Below the pieces are notes generated by a model. The model saw only the letters and a list, made by a program, of their open reading frames with translations, ran no database searches and was not told where the DNA came from. A DNA stretch of 54,214 nucleotides from Planctomycetota bacterium (lineage in GTDB: Bacteria; Planctomycetota; Planctomycetia; Pirellulales; Thermoguttaceae). A program made the translations under genes and the position numbers. How positions within the stretch are numbered: the first letter of the stretch is position 1; each line of letters starts with the position of its first letter. Shown in pieces: positions 33,904 to 44,388 of this stretch. The stretch covers positions 1 to 54,214 of the forward strand of contig JAKPGL010000063.1 of NCBI GenBank assembly GCA_029550925.1, read 5' to 3'.

Positions 33904-34286
33904 ACAGAAAACCTCCATTCGGGGCATTTCAAGGTCAGATATAGTCTTTTTGAGGGGTACATATCTGACCTGTCCTGGTGACGAGTTAGTATTTTCTCTT
34001 CAACGTCTTCGCCCCATATGGCTCTTGTTTTCGAGCATATCCAGGCCGCTTATGCCGGGGGGAGAGGTTTTTCGTTTTTTGCCAAACATGGCTGTTATAT
34101 CCGGCGCCTCAGTAACCCCCCCGAAAAATAAAAACTTTTCTTATCCTGCCTGGACGCTTTCTAAAAGCTACGGTTTTGTGAGGACCAAGAGCCCGCACCT
34201 TAGAAGCAGCACCTGGTAGGTCCCGGCCAACGAGGCCGATTTTCGATACGCAGTTTCAGTATCCTTTTACATACCAGGAGGTACAC
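33904..34286. other. Intergenic with perfect 11-bp inverted repeat
   Basis: AGGTCAGATAT at 33932-33942 and ATATCTGACCT at 33961-33971 form a perfect hairpin with an 18-base loop, starting 28 bases after the response-regulator stop. No T-run follows, so it is either an inefficient terminator or an operator-like palindrome. The remaining ~300 bases show only the AGGAGG site of cheW. Confidence 0.55.
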
Positions 34287-34793
34287 ATGTCCACAGTTCT
34301 TGATGAAGTGCGGGCGGCTGAAACTTCTCATTCCGAAGGCTCTGGCACGCTGCAACTCGTGAGCTTCCATCTGGCCGAGGAAGAGTACGCCGTCGAAATT
34401 ACCAAAGTGCGGGAAATCATCCTGCTGAGCGAGATTACCCGGGTGCCGCAAACCCCGGATTATGTGCGGGGACTGATCAACCTTCGCAGCACGGTCATCC
34501 CGGTGATCGACCTGCGGCGTCGGTTCGGTCTGCCGGCCGGCGAACAAACCGCCGAAAGCCGAATCATGGTTGTTGACGTGCGCGGTAAAACGATCGGCAT
34601 CGTGGTCGATGCGGTCGATGAGGTCTTGCGCGTAAGCCGCGATAAGATCGCTCCGCCGCCGCCCACTGTGGCCGGGCTAGGCCGGGAGTATTTGCGCGGC
34701 CTGGTCAAGCTAGAAGGTCGGCTTTTGATCTTCTTGGACATCGATCAAATCCTTCGCCAGGAGGATCAAGAGACGCTGGCCCGGATGGGATAG
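34287..34793 (+). CDS. cheW: Chemotaxis coupling protein CheW
   Basis: 168 residues; a CheW domain spanning ~20-165 (LVSFHLAEEEYAVEITKVREI, TRVPQTPDYVRGLINLRS, PVIDLRRRFGL, GIVVDAVDEVLRV, LRGLVKLEGRLLIFLDIDQIL). It bridges chemoreceptors and CheA kinase at the membrane signalling array. The first ~18 residues are a polar extension. A strong AGGAGG site lies before the ATG. Immediately downstream (34800-35040) are dispersed repeats, then an MCP gene. No cheA is in the window. Confidence 0.95.
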   Translation: MSTVLDEVRAAETSHSEGSGTLQLVSFHLAEEEYAVEITKVREIILLSEITRVPQTPDYVRGLINLRSTVIPVIDLRRRFGLPAGEQTAESRIMVVDVRGKTIGIVVDAVDEVLRVSRDKIAPPPPTVAGLGREYLRGLVKLEGRLLIFLDIDQILRQEDQETLARMG

Positions 34794-34798
34794 AAAAG

Positions 34799-34985
34799 CC
34801 CCCCTCACCCGGCTAGCCTGACGGCTAGCCGGCCTCTCCCACCAGGGGAGAGGCGAAAACCCACCCTCGCCCCGCCGGGGAGAGGCGAACACTCACCCTC
34901 GCCCCTTTGCGGGAGAGGGTGGCCGAGGTGAAGCCGAGGCCGGGTGAGGAGGCATCTGCCCTCTCCCGCCAGGGAGAGGCGATAG
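34799..34985. repeat. Multiple CCCTCACCCGGC / GGGAGAGG dispersed repeats
   Basis: Several partial units of the same frame lie between cheW and the chemoreceptor gene, one with the inner stem GGCTAGCC-TGAC-GGCTAGCC and others reduced to CCCTCGCCCC...GGGGAGAGGCG. They end ~60 bases before the receptor start. Confidence 0.8.
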
Positions 34986-35045
34986 CGGAACGTCGGAATT
35001 GGTGTGTGTCTTTTTTGTGTCCCAACTTTTTAAGGAGTCCTTTCG

Positions 35046-37415
35046 ATGACAGAGTGGTTCTCGCGAATGAAGACTGGAACGAAGATTCTGGTCGGGTTTG
35101 CCTTGGCGCTGGCGATCACGGCGATTGTCGGCGTGGTCGGCTACCAGGGCATTAGTTCCTTAGGCGGGCATGTGGAAGCGGTAGGCAAGGTCAAATTGCC
35201 CAGCGTGCAGGCCCTCCAGACCATGCAGATCGGAGCAGAGCGGATTAAAGCCGCCCAACGGACCATGTTGAATCTGAGCATGTCGGCCGATGTCCGCGCC
35301 CGCCAACGGGACAATGTGGCCAAAGCACGTCAAATGTATGAAGAGGCATGGAAAACCTATGAAGCCCTTCCCAAAACCGCTCAAGAGGAAGAGTTGTGGA
35401 AGGAACTGGTTCCCGCCTGGCAACAATGGCGGGCGGACAACAATAAGTTTTTCCAACTCCTGGACGAGTTGGATGCCCTGAAATTACACAATCCGGAAGG
35501 ATTCATGAAGGACTTGATTACCTTCCAGCGGGACCATTATTCCCTCATCCACAAAGTCAACGAGCTCGTTGAGGATGGTAAAAAGTTCGAGGGCGGCGAG
35601 GACCATACCCAGTGCAATTTCGGCCGCTGGCGGGCTACCGTGAAGGTAGAAAATCCGGAAATCGCCGGCGTTTTGGTGGAGACTGATCGGTACCACGAAA
35701 AGGTGCATACCTTGGTGAAGGAGATCAAACGTCTTGCGGCCGATGGCCAAAAGGAAAAGGCCCGCAAGCTCTACAAAGAAGAGTTCCTCCCGACGGTGGA
35801 AGCCACCTTCTCGCAATTCGGCAAGATCGAGGCGGTGGTTAAGCGGGCCATCGACTTGGCCAAGGCGGCCGAGCACCAGGCCACCGTGGTTTGCCGGGCC
35901 AGCGAACAAAAAGCCAACGAACTTCTGGACCAGTTGGTCAAGTTGACCCAGAAGGAGGCCGAGGAGGGGGTTGCCGCGGCGGAAAGCCAGTCGGCCTGGA
36001 CGAGCCGACTGATGATCGGCACAATTCTGGTGGGCGCGGTGGTCATGCTTGGGCTGGGCGTCTTTTTGGCCCGGGCCATTTCCAAGGTGCTGCGCACGCT
36101 GATCGGCGAAGCGCAGCGGCTCACCGAAGCAGCCACCGCCGGGCAACTGCAAACCCGCGGCGATCCCAAACTCGTTAGCCACGAGTTCCGACCCATCATC
36201 GAAGGCGTCAACTCGATGCTCGATGCGGTCATTGGCCCGTTGCAAGTGGCGGCCCAATACATCGACCGCATTTCCAAAGGCGATATCCCCGAAAAAATCA
36301 CCCAAGCTTATCAGGGTGATTTCAACCTGCTCAAGAACAATCTGAACCAGTGCATTGATGCCGTGAATCACCTGGTGGCCGAGGGCATCATGCTGGCTCA
36401 GGCGGCTGAGCAGGGCAATCTGGACGCCCGGACCGACGAAACCCAGGCTCAAGGCAAGTTCCGCGAAATCCTCCACGGCATGAACAAGACCTTGGAAGGA
36501 TTCGCCCGTCCGATCCGCGACATCAGCGAGGTGCTGCATCGGCTGGCCCGCAAAGACTTCTCGCAGATCGTGGAAAATACCTATCCCGGCTTGTATGGCG
36601 AGTTGCGGGATAACGTCAATGCGGTGGTCGGCAATGTGCGGGAAGCCCTCGGACAAATTCAGGAAAGCGCCAATCAGTTTGCCGAGGGCGCCCGGGTGAT
36701 TGCGGAAAGTTCGCAAACCCTGGCAGCCGGAGCTCAGACGCAAAGCTCCAGCGTCGAGGAAATGACCGCGGCGATTGAGGAATTGGCCCGCAGCGTCGAT
36801 GCCGTCAAGGAAAGCGCCAACACCGCGGTCAAGGTCTCTAGCGAGGCGAACCGGCTGGCCCAGGAAGGCGGCGCCGCCGTGCAGAAGTCGGTCGAATCCA
36901 TGGAGCTGATCCGCACCAGTTCGCAGCAGATCAGCGAGATCATCCAGGTCATTTCGGAGATCGCCAGCCAGACCAATCTGCTGGCTCTGAATGCGGCGAT
37001 CGAGGCGGCCCGAGCAGGCGAACACGGCATGGGGTTTGCCGTCGTGGCCGACGAAGTCCGCAAACTGGCCGAGCGAAGCAACAAGGCGGCCGGCGAAATC
37101 TCGGCCCTGATCAAAGAATCGACCAAACGAGTCGAAGAGGGCGCCCAACTGAGCGATCAGACCGGCGAGGCCCTCAAGCAGATCATCCAAGCGGCCGAGG
37201 CCACCGCGGCCAAGATCGCGGAGATCGCCACGGCGGCGGTCCAACAGGCGGCCACCGCCCAAGAGGTCTCCAAGGCGATCCAGAATATCGCCCAGGTTAC
37301 CGAGCAAGCAGCGGCCGGTAGCGAACAGATGGCCTCTTCGAGCGAAGAGCTCGGTTCGCAGGCTGCCGTGCTGCGAGACTTGGTGTCCAAGTTCAATATC
37401 GGCACCAGCCGATAA
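35046..37415 (+). CDS. Methyl-accepting chemotaxis protein with periplasmic CZB-type zinc motif
   Basis: 789 residues. TM1 ~13-36 and TM2 ~322-343 bracket a large, probably periplasmic helical sensor. Within it, residues ~160-225 match the chemoreceptor zinc-binding (CZB) pattern: upstream His in RDHYSLIH, then [10 protein letters not shown] (H187, C190) and RYHEKVH. After TM2 come a HAMP-like region ([14 protein letters not shown]), two further HAMP-like helical repeats (~395-540; [17 protein letters not shown] and related segments), and the signalling domain with the conserved hairpin tip ([20 protein letters not shown]) and [19 protein letters not shown] precedes ATG. Possible ligands are zinc or oxidants, by analogy with other CZB receptors. 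Confidence 0.92.
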   Translation: MTEWFSRMKTGTKILVGFALALAITAIVGVVGYQGISSLGGHVEAVGKVKLPSVQALQTMQIGAERIKAAQRTMLNLSMSADVRARQRDNVAKARQMYEEAWKTYEALPKTAQEEELWKELVPAWQQWRADNNKFFQLLDELDALKLHNPEGFMKDLITFQRDHYSLIHKVNELVEDGKKFEGGEDHTQCNFGRWRATVKVENPEIAGVLVETDRYHEKVHTLVKEIKRLAADGQKEKARKLYKEEFLPTVEATFSQFGKIEAVVKRAIDLAKAAEHQATVVCRASEQKANELLDQLVKLTQKEAEEGVAAAESQSAWTSRLMIGTILVGAVVMLGLGVFLARAISKVLRTLIGEAQRLTEAATAGQLQTRGDPKLVSHEFRPIIEGVNSMLDAVIGPLQVAAQYIDRISKGDIPEKITQAYQGDFNLLKNNLNQCIDAVNHLVAEGIMLAQAAEQGNLDARTDETQAQGKFREILHGMNKTLEGFARPIRDISEVLHRLARKDFSQIVENTYPGLYGELRDNVNAVVGNVREALGQIQESANQFAEGARVIAESSQTLAAGAQTQSSSVEEMTAAIEELARSVDAVKESANTAVKVSSEANRLAQEGGAAVQKSVESMELIRTSSQQISEIIQVISEIASQTNLLALNAAIEAARAGEHGMGFAVVADEVRKLAERSNKAAGEISALIKESTKRVEEGAQLSDQTGEALKQIIQAAEATAAKIAEIATAAVQQAATAQEVSKAIQNIAQVTEQAAAGSEQMASSSEELGSQAAVLRDLVSKFNIGTSR

Positions 37416-37888
37416 GCCCGCACGAAGCCCAGTTGGAAACGAGGCCTCGTTGCACAATGTCATTCCCGCTCTAGCGGGAATCCAGCCACCCTCTCCCCGC
37501 CGTGGGAGAGGGTGGCCGCGGCGAAGCCGAGGCCGGGTGAGGGGGCTTTGGCCCGGAGCCGGGAGACCGGTCCGCATTATTCCCCCTCACCCGGCTAGCC
37601 TGACGGCTAGCCGGCCTCTCCCGCCAGGGGAGAGGCGAAAGGGCCGCCAGGCCCGGCGACGCCGTTACACCGTAGCTTAGGCTGTCCAGCCTGAGCCAAG
37701 CGCCCGCTAAACAGCGGGCGCTACGTAGCTTAGCCTGTCTAGGCTGAGCCAAGCGCCCGCTAAACAGCGGGCGCTACGGAAAAGACCGCCGGCGAACAGA
37801 CGGCGGTACAAAAAGGATACACCCCAACCTTCCCACCCTGGTCCCCGCATCCGGTCGGATACGGGGACCAGGCCAGGGGCAGACCGAC
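37416..37888. repeat. Repeat-filled gap
   Basis: About 37455-37483 is a CATTCCCGC-TCTA-GCGGGAA mini-palindrome. 37487-37635 holds two head-to-head CCCTCACCCGGC/GGGAGAGG frames, the right one with a TAGCC-TGACGG-CTAGCC stem. 37672-37785 holds two units of the AGCCTGTC...AGCGGGCG family. No gene is seen. The promoter of the kinase gene is not evident. Confidence 0.8.
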
Positions 37889-40800
37889 ATGAGTATCCCG
37901 GGGCAGACTAATGAGAAAAAAATATCCTCCCAAAAGGATAAAAGACCGGATCAAAGGGAAATGGATATGGTTCGTTCCTTCGCCGAAACGGCCAAGGGTT
38001 ATTTACTTGGGGGGTGGATATTTCTCCTTGTCGGATTAGGAGGCGTCGCTGCGGTCGGATTCTGGACGGCCGAATTACAAAAGGAGGCTTATCAGACAGA
38101 TCTGCAAGAAGGTCTGATTCGGCAAGTGGTTTCGATAGCCGGGAGCGTGGATCCGCACTTGGCCCAACGGCTCCAGTTCAGCCCGGCGGACAAAGGAAGC
38201 CCGGCGTTTGAAGTGATCCGGGAGCGGCTGCTGGAGGCGTCGCGGGGTATGGCTTGTCGCGGGGTTTATACGTTGGCCGAGCGGAACGGCCAACTGCTCT
38301 TTGGGCCGGAAACTTATCCCGAAGACGACCCGATGGCTTCCCCAGCGGGGACAATCTATAAACAACCGCCAGAGGAACTCCGGGAGGTATTCCGGCAGAA
38401 ACGCCCCCGGGTGATCGGGCCATATACAGATGAATACGGAACCTTCGTTTCTGTTTTTGCCCCGGTGGTGCTGCCGGAAAACGGGCGGGTGGTGCTGCTG
38501 GTCGGTATGGACCTGATGGCCGACGATTGGCGGGGGATGGTGGAGATTTCGGCGGCAAAGACGTGGCTAACTACCGGGATCGCCTTTTTGTGCATATTCG
38601 GGTGCAGTTTGCTGGTGGGATGGGTGCGGCGGCGATCGCCGGAAACGCCGCTTCGGCTTCGGCTGTTGATTGTCGGCCCGGCAGCGGCGGCAGTGCTCTG
38701 CTGGTTTACCTACTGGGTCCTTTGGCAACGAGAAAGCCCGGCGGACCCCACAGGCCGGAGCCTGCACCGGCTGCTTTTGCAAACAGATCGGGAATGGCAT
38801 CGGCTGCTGGAGTCCAAGGCCCAAATGCTTCGGTATCTTTTTGTACGGCTGGCCGAGAGGGAGGAAATCGGCGAGGCATGGCGCCGTCGGGACCGGGAAC
38901 GGCTGCGATTGGCGACCCAAGAGCTGGCCCGACAGATGAAGGAACAATACCGGATCACCCATTTCTATTTTATCGAACCGGACGGCGTCTGCTTTTTCCG
39001 CGGCCACACGCCGGAAAAATACGGGGACCGAATTACACGGACCTCATTCCAAACGGCGGTGCGGACCGGCCAGGACTGTTGGGGCGTCGAAATCGGCAAG
39101 CAGGGGACCTTTACCCTTCGGTATGTGCGACCCTGGACATATCGGGGCCAACAGGACGGCTACATTGAACTGGGTTTGGAATTGGAAGGCTTAACTCAGG
39201 AACTGGCCCGTAATCTCGGGGTAGAACTGGTCTCCGTATTCCATAAAAAACATCTCACTCGTGAAACCTTCCAGCGCGGCAAAGAACTTTTCGGATATGT
39301 GGGCGATTGGGAGACGTATCCGGACGTGGCCATTACCCATCAGACCCTGGCCGAATTGCCGCCAAAACTTCAAGAACACCTCCATCATGGACTCGAGGGA
39401 TTAGCCCAGGAAGGAGTTCAGGTTTCCTGGGGCGGCCGAAGCTGGGAAATCGGACTGGTCCCGTTGCGGGACATTGCAGGCCGAGACGTGGCCGACCTCG
39501 TCGTCCTGAACGACATCACCGCCCAGGTCAATTTAGCCCGAAGCCTCGCTTGGCTTTCTCTTGGATTGGGCAGTGCGTTTTGCGCGGGAATTTTGCTTCT
39601 GCTAGAGACAGTAACCCGCTTCGCCGAAGGCCAACTCCGGAAAGCCTTTAGCGACTTAAGCACCCAGCGGCAGTGGTTGGAGGCCACGTTGCACTCGATC
39701 GGCGACGGCGTCATTAGCACGGACAACCAGGGCCGGGTGGTGGACATGAATCCTACGGCGCAGCGGATGACCGGCTGGCGCACGGCGGAAGCCCTCGGCA
39801 AACCGATCCGAGAGGTCTTTCGGATCATTCAGGCCTCGACAGGTCAGGAGATGGACGATCCGGTAGAGAAGGCGTTACAGACCGGCCAGGTAGTAGAACT
39901 ATCGAACGACACCACCCTGATCAGTCGAGAGGGCGCCCAGTATCAGATCGCCGACACCTGCGCTCCGATCCATGACGAAACCGGCCAGACGCTCGGCGCG
40001 GTGTTGGTCTTCCATGATGTAACCAAAGAATACAATCTCAAACAAACACTGCGCCAACGATTGAAGGAGCTTGGTTGTCTGCATCGGATACGGGACATTT
40101 TGGACGGCGAATGGGAAGAGGAACAAGTTTGTCGAGAAGCAGCAGCCCGGCTATGCGAAGGAATGCAATGGTCCGAATTGGCCCAAGCCTACGTGGAACT
40201 GGCGGGCCGGTGGTATCCGGGCGATCGGAAGACGCCGACCGATGTTCCACCCAGACTGCCGGAAAATCCCAAATATCTCCTCCAAGCGGCAATCCAAATA
40301 AGCGGCGAACCGGTGGGCCGGATTGTGGTCTTCTATCGGGAACCCCGGGCCTTCTTATTGCCTTATGAAGGGGATTTAGTCACCGCAGCCGCTCGACTAC
40401 TGGGTCATTACCTAGAACATCAACAGGCCCAAGAGGATGTGCAAGCCGAACGGGAAAAATTGGCGGCCATCTTCGAGACCTCGCCGGTAGGTTTGATTGT
40501 GTTCGATCCGCAGGGGGACATTGTACAACTGAATGAAACCGCGGTGGACTATGTAGGAATCGACCCGAAACAGGCGCACCGCACTAAGCCAGGCAATCTC
40601 TTCGGCTGTGTGCATTCCAAAGAGACTTTCCAAGGATGCGGGTACTCAGTCCATTGCAGCCAATGTCCGATGCGCCAGGCCCTCGAGCGGGCACTGCTCA
40701 GCCATCAGCCGCAAGAACTGGAAGAAGCTCGTTTGGAATTGGAACACGACGACCAAATTCGGCCGGTGTGGCTATATTGGCGGATTCGGCCGATCCAGTT

Positions 40801-42742
40801 GGCAGGCCAGTGGTATGCGGTAGCCGCCTTCCAAGACATCACCGCACGCAAACAAGCCGAAGAAGAACTCCGTCAGACCTTGGACCTGGCCATTCGGCAT
40901 CAGGCGGAAACAGCGGCGCTATTGGAGGCGGCCAAAGCAGTGCTCCAGCACCGAGAATTCAAAGACGCCGCAGAACGCATCTGCCAGATATCCAAAGAAC
41001 GGCTTGGGGCCGCGGTCGGATATATCACCCTGCTGAACGAAGCAGGCGACCAGACCGAAGTTATCTTCATGGATGTCGGCGATCAACTCTGTACCGTCCC
41101 AAGCAACTTGCCATTGCCTATCCGGGGCTTGCGCAAATTGGCCTATGAAACCCGGACGCCGGTCTGGGAAAATCAATTCGCCCAAAGTCCTTGGGCCGAT
41201 CTGTTGCCGCCCGGCCATGTGCCGATTCGCAATGTGATGATTGTCCCGTTGATCGTCGAGGACAAAGTGTTGAGCCTAATGGCCCTAGGTAATAAGCCGG
41301 GAGAGTTTACCACAGAAGACGCCCGGATTGCCTCGGCCCTGGCCGATTTGGCCTCGATCGCTCTCTGGAATAGCCGAAACCTCGACTCGTTGGTTCGCCA
41401 TCAACAGGAACTCCAGCGCTACGCCGAAGCCCTGGAAACCACCAACCGGGTCCTGAAAGAGTTCGTCCACCTGGCCGAATCCGCTGCACGGGCCAAAAGC
41501 GAATTCCTGACCAATATCAGCCATGAAATCCGCACCCCCATGACGGCCATTCTTGGATATAGCGAGCTGCTGCTGGAGGAACTCTCCGGATCGCCGCTGA
41601 AAGAATACCTCCAGACCATCCAACGGAACGGCCAATATCTGCTCCAACTGCTGGACGATATCCTGGACCTGTCGAAGATCGAAGTGGGCAAACTGCCGGT
41701 CCATTGGAGCTGGTGTTCGCCGCAGGAAATCGCCGCCGAGGTGCAACAGCTCCTCCAGGTACGGGCCGACGGGAAGGGGATCCAACTGACGCTTCAAACG
41801 GCGGAGAACGTACCGGACCGAATCCACACCGATCCGGTTCGGCTCCGACAGATTCTAGTCAATCTGGTAGGCAACGCCATTAAGTTCACCGAAGTCGGCG
41901 CCGTTCAGATCGTCCTTCAAGCGACGCAAGAGCCCGCACAGATTCAGTTTGATATCCACGATACCGGCATCGGCATGACGCCTGAACAAGCCGCCAAAAT
42001 CTTCGAACCCTTCTCTCAGGGCGACGCCAGTGTAACCCGCAAATACGGCGGCACCGGCCTTGGCCTGGCCATCAGCAAACGCCTGGCCGAACTGCTCGGC
42101 GGACAACTAACCCTCGTCCGGACCGATGTAGGCGTCGGTTCCCATTTCCGATTGACTCTTCCGGCCGACGAACAGCCGGAAACACCGTCCCAAACCGCCC
42201 CCGGCGAAAAACGTTCCGACCAAACCGCTTCCGCCTCGGACCTTTCCGAGTTGCCCGCCACCTTGGTCTCGGAAAGCCGAGCGGAAGGCCAATCCTCTCG
42301 CAAGCTCCTTCATCACCGCATCCTCCTGGCCGAGGACGCCGTAGAAAATCAACGCCTCCTGGCCCTCATTCTGCGAAAAGCCGGAGCGGAGGTTACCGTA
42401 GTGGAAAACGGCCAATTGGCCGTCCAAGCCGCCCTCCAGGCCCAAAAGGAAGGCCAACCGTTCGACGTGATTCTGATGGATATGCAGATGCCGGTCATGG
42501 ACGGCTACTCGGCCGCCCAACAACTCCGAGCCGAAGGATACACCGGCCCTATCCTCGCCCTGACCGCCCACGCCCTGGAAGAAGACCGCCAAAAATGCCT
42601 GGATGCCGGCTGCAACGATTATCTCAGTAAACCCGTGCCCCGTGCGAAGCTCCTCCACATGGTGGCCCAATACACCGCCGGACAGCCCGCCGCGCCACCA
42701 AGCCCGATCCCTTCTCTCACCGGCGATCCTTCGCAAAACTGA
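37889..42742 (+). CDS. Large hybrid sensor histidine kinase with Cys-rich PAS domain
   Basis: 1617 residues. TM1 at ~41-60, a ~165-residue extracytoplasmic segment, TM2 ~225-246, TM3 ~258-280, a second sensor region ~290-550 of double-Cache type (ITHFYFIEPDGVCFFRGH, WGVEIGKQGTFTLRYVRPW) and TM4 ~552-574. Then PAS1 from ~597 (SIGDGVISTDNQGRVVDMNP), a GAF-like stretch, PAS2 from ~857 carrying a CX9CX5CX2C cluster (~906-925), a GAF domain ~1010-1165, HisKA with H~1212 (NISHEIRTPM), HATPase (NLVGNAIKF, DTGIGM, GGTGLGLAI) and a C-terminal receiver (ILLAED, phospho-Asp ~1531 in VILMDMQMP). ATG 37889 gives a charged leader; ATG 37967 with AAAGGGA is a plausible alternative. It probably phosphorylates its own receiver and possibly the upstream Rcp1-like regulator. 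Confidence 0.9.
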   Translation: MSIPGQTNEKKISSQKDKRPDQREMDMVRSFAETAKGYLLGGWIFLLVGLGGVAAVGFWTAELQKEAYQTDLQEGLIRQVVSIAGSVDPHLAQRLQFSPADKGSPAFEVIRERLLEASRGMACRGVYTLAERNGQLLFGPETYPEDDPMASPAGTIYKQPPEELREVFRQKRPRVIGPYTDEYGTFVSVFAPVVLPENGRVVLLVGMDLMADDWRGMVEISAAKTWLTTGIAFLCIFGCSLLVGWVRRRSPETPLRLRLLIVGPAAAAVLCWFTYWVLWQRESPADPTGRSLHRLLLQTDREWHRLLESKAQMLRYLFVRLAEREEIGEAWRRRDRERLRLATQELARQMKEQYRITHFYFIEPDGVCFFRGHTPEKYGDRITRTSFQTAVRTGQDCWGVEIGKQGTFTLRYVRPWTYRGQQDGYIELGLELEGLTQELARNLGVELVSVFHKKHLTRETFQRGKELFGYVGDWETYPDVAITHQTLAELPPKLQEHLHHGLEGLAQEGVQVSWGGRSWEIGLVPLRDIAGRDVADLVVLNDITAQVNLARSLAWLSLGLGSAFCAGILLLLETVTRFAEGQLRKAFSDLSTQRQWLEATLHSIGDGVISTDNQGRVVDMNPTAQRMTGWRTAEALGKPIREVFRIIQASTGQEMDDPVEKALQTGQVVELSNDTTLISREGAQYQIADTCAPIHDETGQTLGAVLVFHDVTKEYNLKQTLRQRLKELGCLHRIRDILDGEWEEEQVCREAAARLCEGMQWSELAQAYVELAGRWYPGDRKTPTDVPPRLPENPKYLLQAAIQISGEPVGRIVVFYREPRAFLLPYEGDLVTAAARLLGHYLEHQQAQEDVQAEREKLAAIFETSPVGLIVFDPQGDIVQLNETAVDYVGIDPKQAHRTKPGNLFGCVHSKETFQGCGYSVHCSQCPMRQALERALLSHQPQELEEARLELEHDDQIRPVWLYWRIRPIQLAGQWYAVAAFQDITARKQAEEELRQTLDLAIRHQAETAALLEAAKAVLQHREFKDAAERICQISKERLGAAVGYITLLNEAGDQTEVIFMDVGDQLCTVPSNLPLPIRGLRKLAYETRTPVWENQFAQSPWADLLPPGHVPIRNVMIVPLIVEDKVLSLMALGNKPGEFTTEDARIASALADLASIALWNSRNLDSLVRHQQELQRYAEALETTNRVLKEFVHLAESAARAKSEFLTNISHEIRTPMTAILGYSELLLEELSGSPLKEYLQTIQRNGQYLLQLLDDILDLSKIEVGKLPVHWSWCSPQEIAAEVQQLLQVRADGKGIQLTLQTAENVPDRIHTDPVRLRQILVNLVGNAIKFTEVGAVQIVLQATQEPAQIQFDIHDTGIGMTPEQAAKIFEPFSQGDASVTRKYGGTGLGLAISKRLAELLGGQLTLVRTDVGVGSHFRLTLPADEQPETPSQTAPGEKRSDQTASASDLSELPATLVSESRAEGQSSRKLLHHRILLAEDAVENQRLLALILRKAGAEVTVVENGQLAVQAALQAQKEGQPFDVILMDMQMPVMDGYSAAQQLRAEGYTGPILALTAHALEEDRQKCLDAGCNDYLSKPVPRAKLLHMVAQYTAGQPAAPPSPIPSLTGDPSQN

Positions 42743-42982
42743 CCGAAAGCACATTTCCGCCAACAGAACCGCCCCCATTCCTTTCTGCGTACGGAACGAT
42801 CGTCTTGGACAGTCTGCTCGGGTACTTCCTCGCCCCTTGATGCGGCGGCAAGAAAGAAAGCTCTGGACCGCCGCCCGCGCGGGAATGACAACAAACGCCG
42901 CGCCGCGGTGAAACCGTCTTCGAAAATCGCGCAGGATTTGCGATGGGGTGGTGCTGAGCGGTGGATGGTGGACGGTGGGCCG

Positions 42983-44353
42983 TTACACCGTCTCGGGAAT
43001 CTCATAGGGTTTGCGGTATTCCCGGCGGAACAGCTTCATCGCTTCCGGAGGATCGGTGATCCGCTCGGTTTTCGGGTCGATCGAAAGTTTTACCCCGCCA
43101 AGCCGATAACTGATATTCGCATAATGGATGAGCAGGGCGCTTCGGTGGCCTTCCAGGATGTCGGCGTTGGGCGTCTTGCGGGTCCGGATGCACTCCAGAA
43201 AATTGGTCTGGTGTTCCGGATCGGGGAATTTGCCGTTGTCGGAAGCGACCACCTGCGGCTTTTCCCGCTGGGGCCGGTCGAAGACCTGCCAGCCGCCGCC
43301 GTGCCGACCGACAATCATCAGCCCCTTGCTGCCGTAGATTTCGATCCGGGTAGTGCACTGCGGCCAATAGGGGAACTCGGTAAGCGATTCCCGAATCTGG
43401 GGCGAAATCTTGAGCATATAAGGTGTATAAAGGGTCAGTTCAAAGACCATGAGCATTTTCGGATATTCCCAGACGGCGATTTGGGTATCCGGCGTCTCGG
43501 CCACGCCCTGGCTATTCCATCGACCGCCAGTGGAATAGACCCGCTGCGGCAGTTCCGCTCCGACCAGCCAGCGGGCCAGGTCGATCTGATGGCTGGCATC
43601 GTTGGCAATGTCGCCGCCGGAGTACCGCCACAGATGGTTCCAGTAGTTATGGAAGGCGGCGTTGTATCGGTGTTCTGGCGCCGGGCCGTTCCACAGGTCC
43701 CAATCCAAACCGGGCGGTGGGTCGCTGTCGGGCACCGGCGGCCGGTTGCCCCACAACTTCATGTTGCACACCCGCACAAAATGGATATCGCCCAGTTTGC
43801 CCTCGGCAATGTATTTCCGGGCCGACATATTGTAGGCGGCCGAACGGTTCTGGGTACCCACCTGAACAATCCGGCGGTATTTCCGGGCCGCCTCGATCAT
43901 CTTCTGCCCTTCCCAACAATTATGGGTGGCCGGTTTCTCGACATACACATCCTTGCCCGCCTGGCAAGCCCAGACCGTCGATAGCGCGTGCCAATGGTCG
44001 GGCGTGGCCGAAATAATCGCCGTGAGCGCTTTGTCCTCCAACGCCTGCCGGAAGTCTTTCACACACTTGGGCGCCTTGCCGCCTTGCTGCTCGGCGATCT
44101 GCTTGGCGCGGGACTCAAAGAGCTTGGTGTCCGGGTCGCAGATGTAAGCGTACTCACAGCCGCCCCGTTGCAAAAACTCGGCAGCCAGGTTGGCCCCACG
44201 ACCTCGTACGCCTACCGCCGCCAGCAAAATCTTCTCCGCCGCCGGCGCTCCACGCACGCTTGCCGCATTGGCCAAAATCGTTACCCCCGCGGCCATCCCC
44301 AACGTGGTCCTTTGGCTCCGCTCCAAAAATTCCCGCCGATGCATCGTGGGCAT
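42983..44353 (-). CDS. Exported Gfo/Idh/MocA-family oxidoreductase
   Basis: 456 residues from ATG 44353, selected because AAGGAG lies seven bases upstream (the frame extends 14 codons further). Twin-arginine-like signal HRREFLERSQRTTLGMAAG, so export in a folded, cofactor-bound state is likely. Rossmann part: LLAAVGVRGRGANLAAEFL; family motif VYVEKPATHNCWEG with the Lys; substrate region NYWNHLWRYSGGDIANDASHQIDLARWLVG. This exported subgroup is heavily expanded in planctomycetes and may act on sugars. It is not clearly in an operon with the hydrolase upstream: a 585-bp repeat-rich gap separates them. Confidence 0.9.
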   Translation of the reverse strand: MPTMHRREFLERSQRTTLGMAAGVTILANAASVRGAPAAEKILLAAVGVRGRGANLAAEFLQRGGCEYAYICDPDTKLFESRAKQIAEQQGGKAPKCVKDFRQALEDKALTAIISATPDHWHALSTVWACQAGKDVYVEKPATHNCWEGQKMIEAARKYRRIVQVGTQNRSAAYNMSARKYIAEGKLGDIHFVRVCNMKLWGNRPPVPDSDPPPGLDWDLWNGPAPEHRYNAAFHNYWNHLWRYSGGDIANDASHQIDLARWLVGAELPQRVYSTGGRWNSQGVAETPDTQIAVWEYPKMLMVFELTLYTPYMLKISPQIRESLTEFPYWPQCTTRIEIYGSKGLMIVGRHGGGWQVFDRPQREKPQVVASDNGKFPDPEHQTNFLECIRTRKTPNADILEGHRSALLIHYANISYRLGGVKLSIDPKTERITDPPEAMKLFRREYRKPYEIPETV

Positions 44354-44388
44354 AGTACATCTCCTTGGATAGTAGAAAAAAGGAATTG

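Noticed and set aside
35484-37577. 697-residue open frame antisense to the chemoreceptor gene
   Set aside because: Its composition (Leu/Arg/Gly/Asp runs) mirrors the opposite-strand gene; no ribosome-binding site or domain, while the sense frame is an unmistakable MCP.
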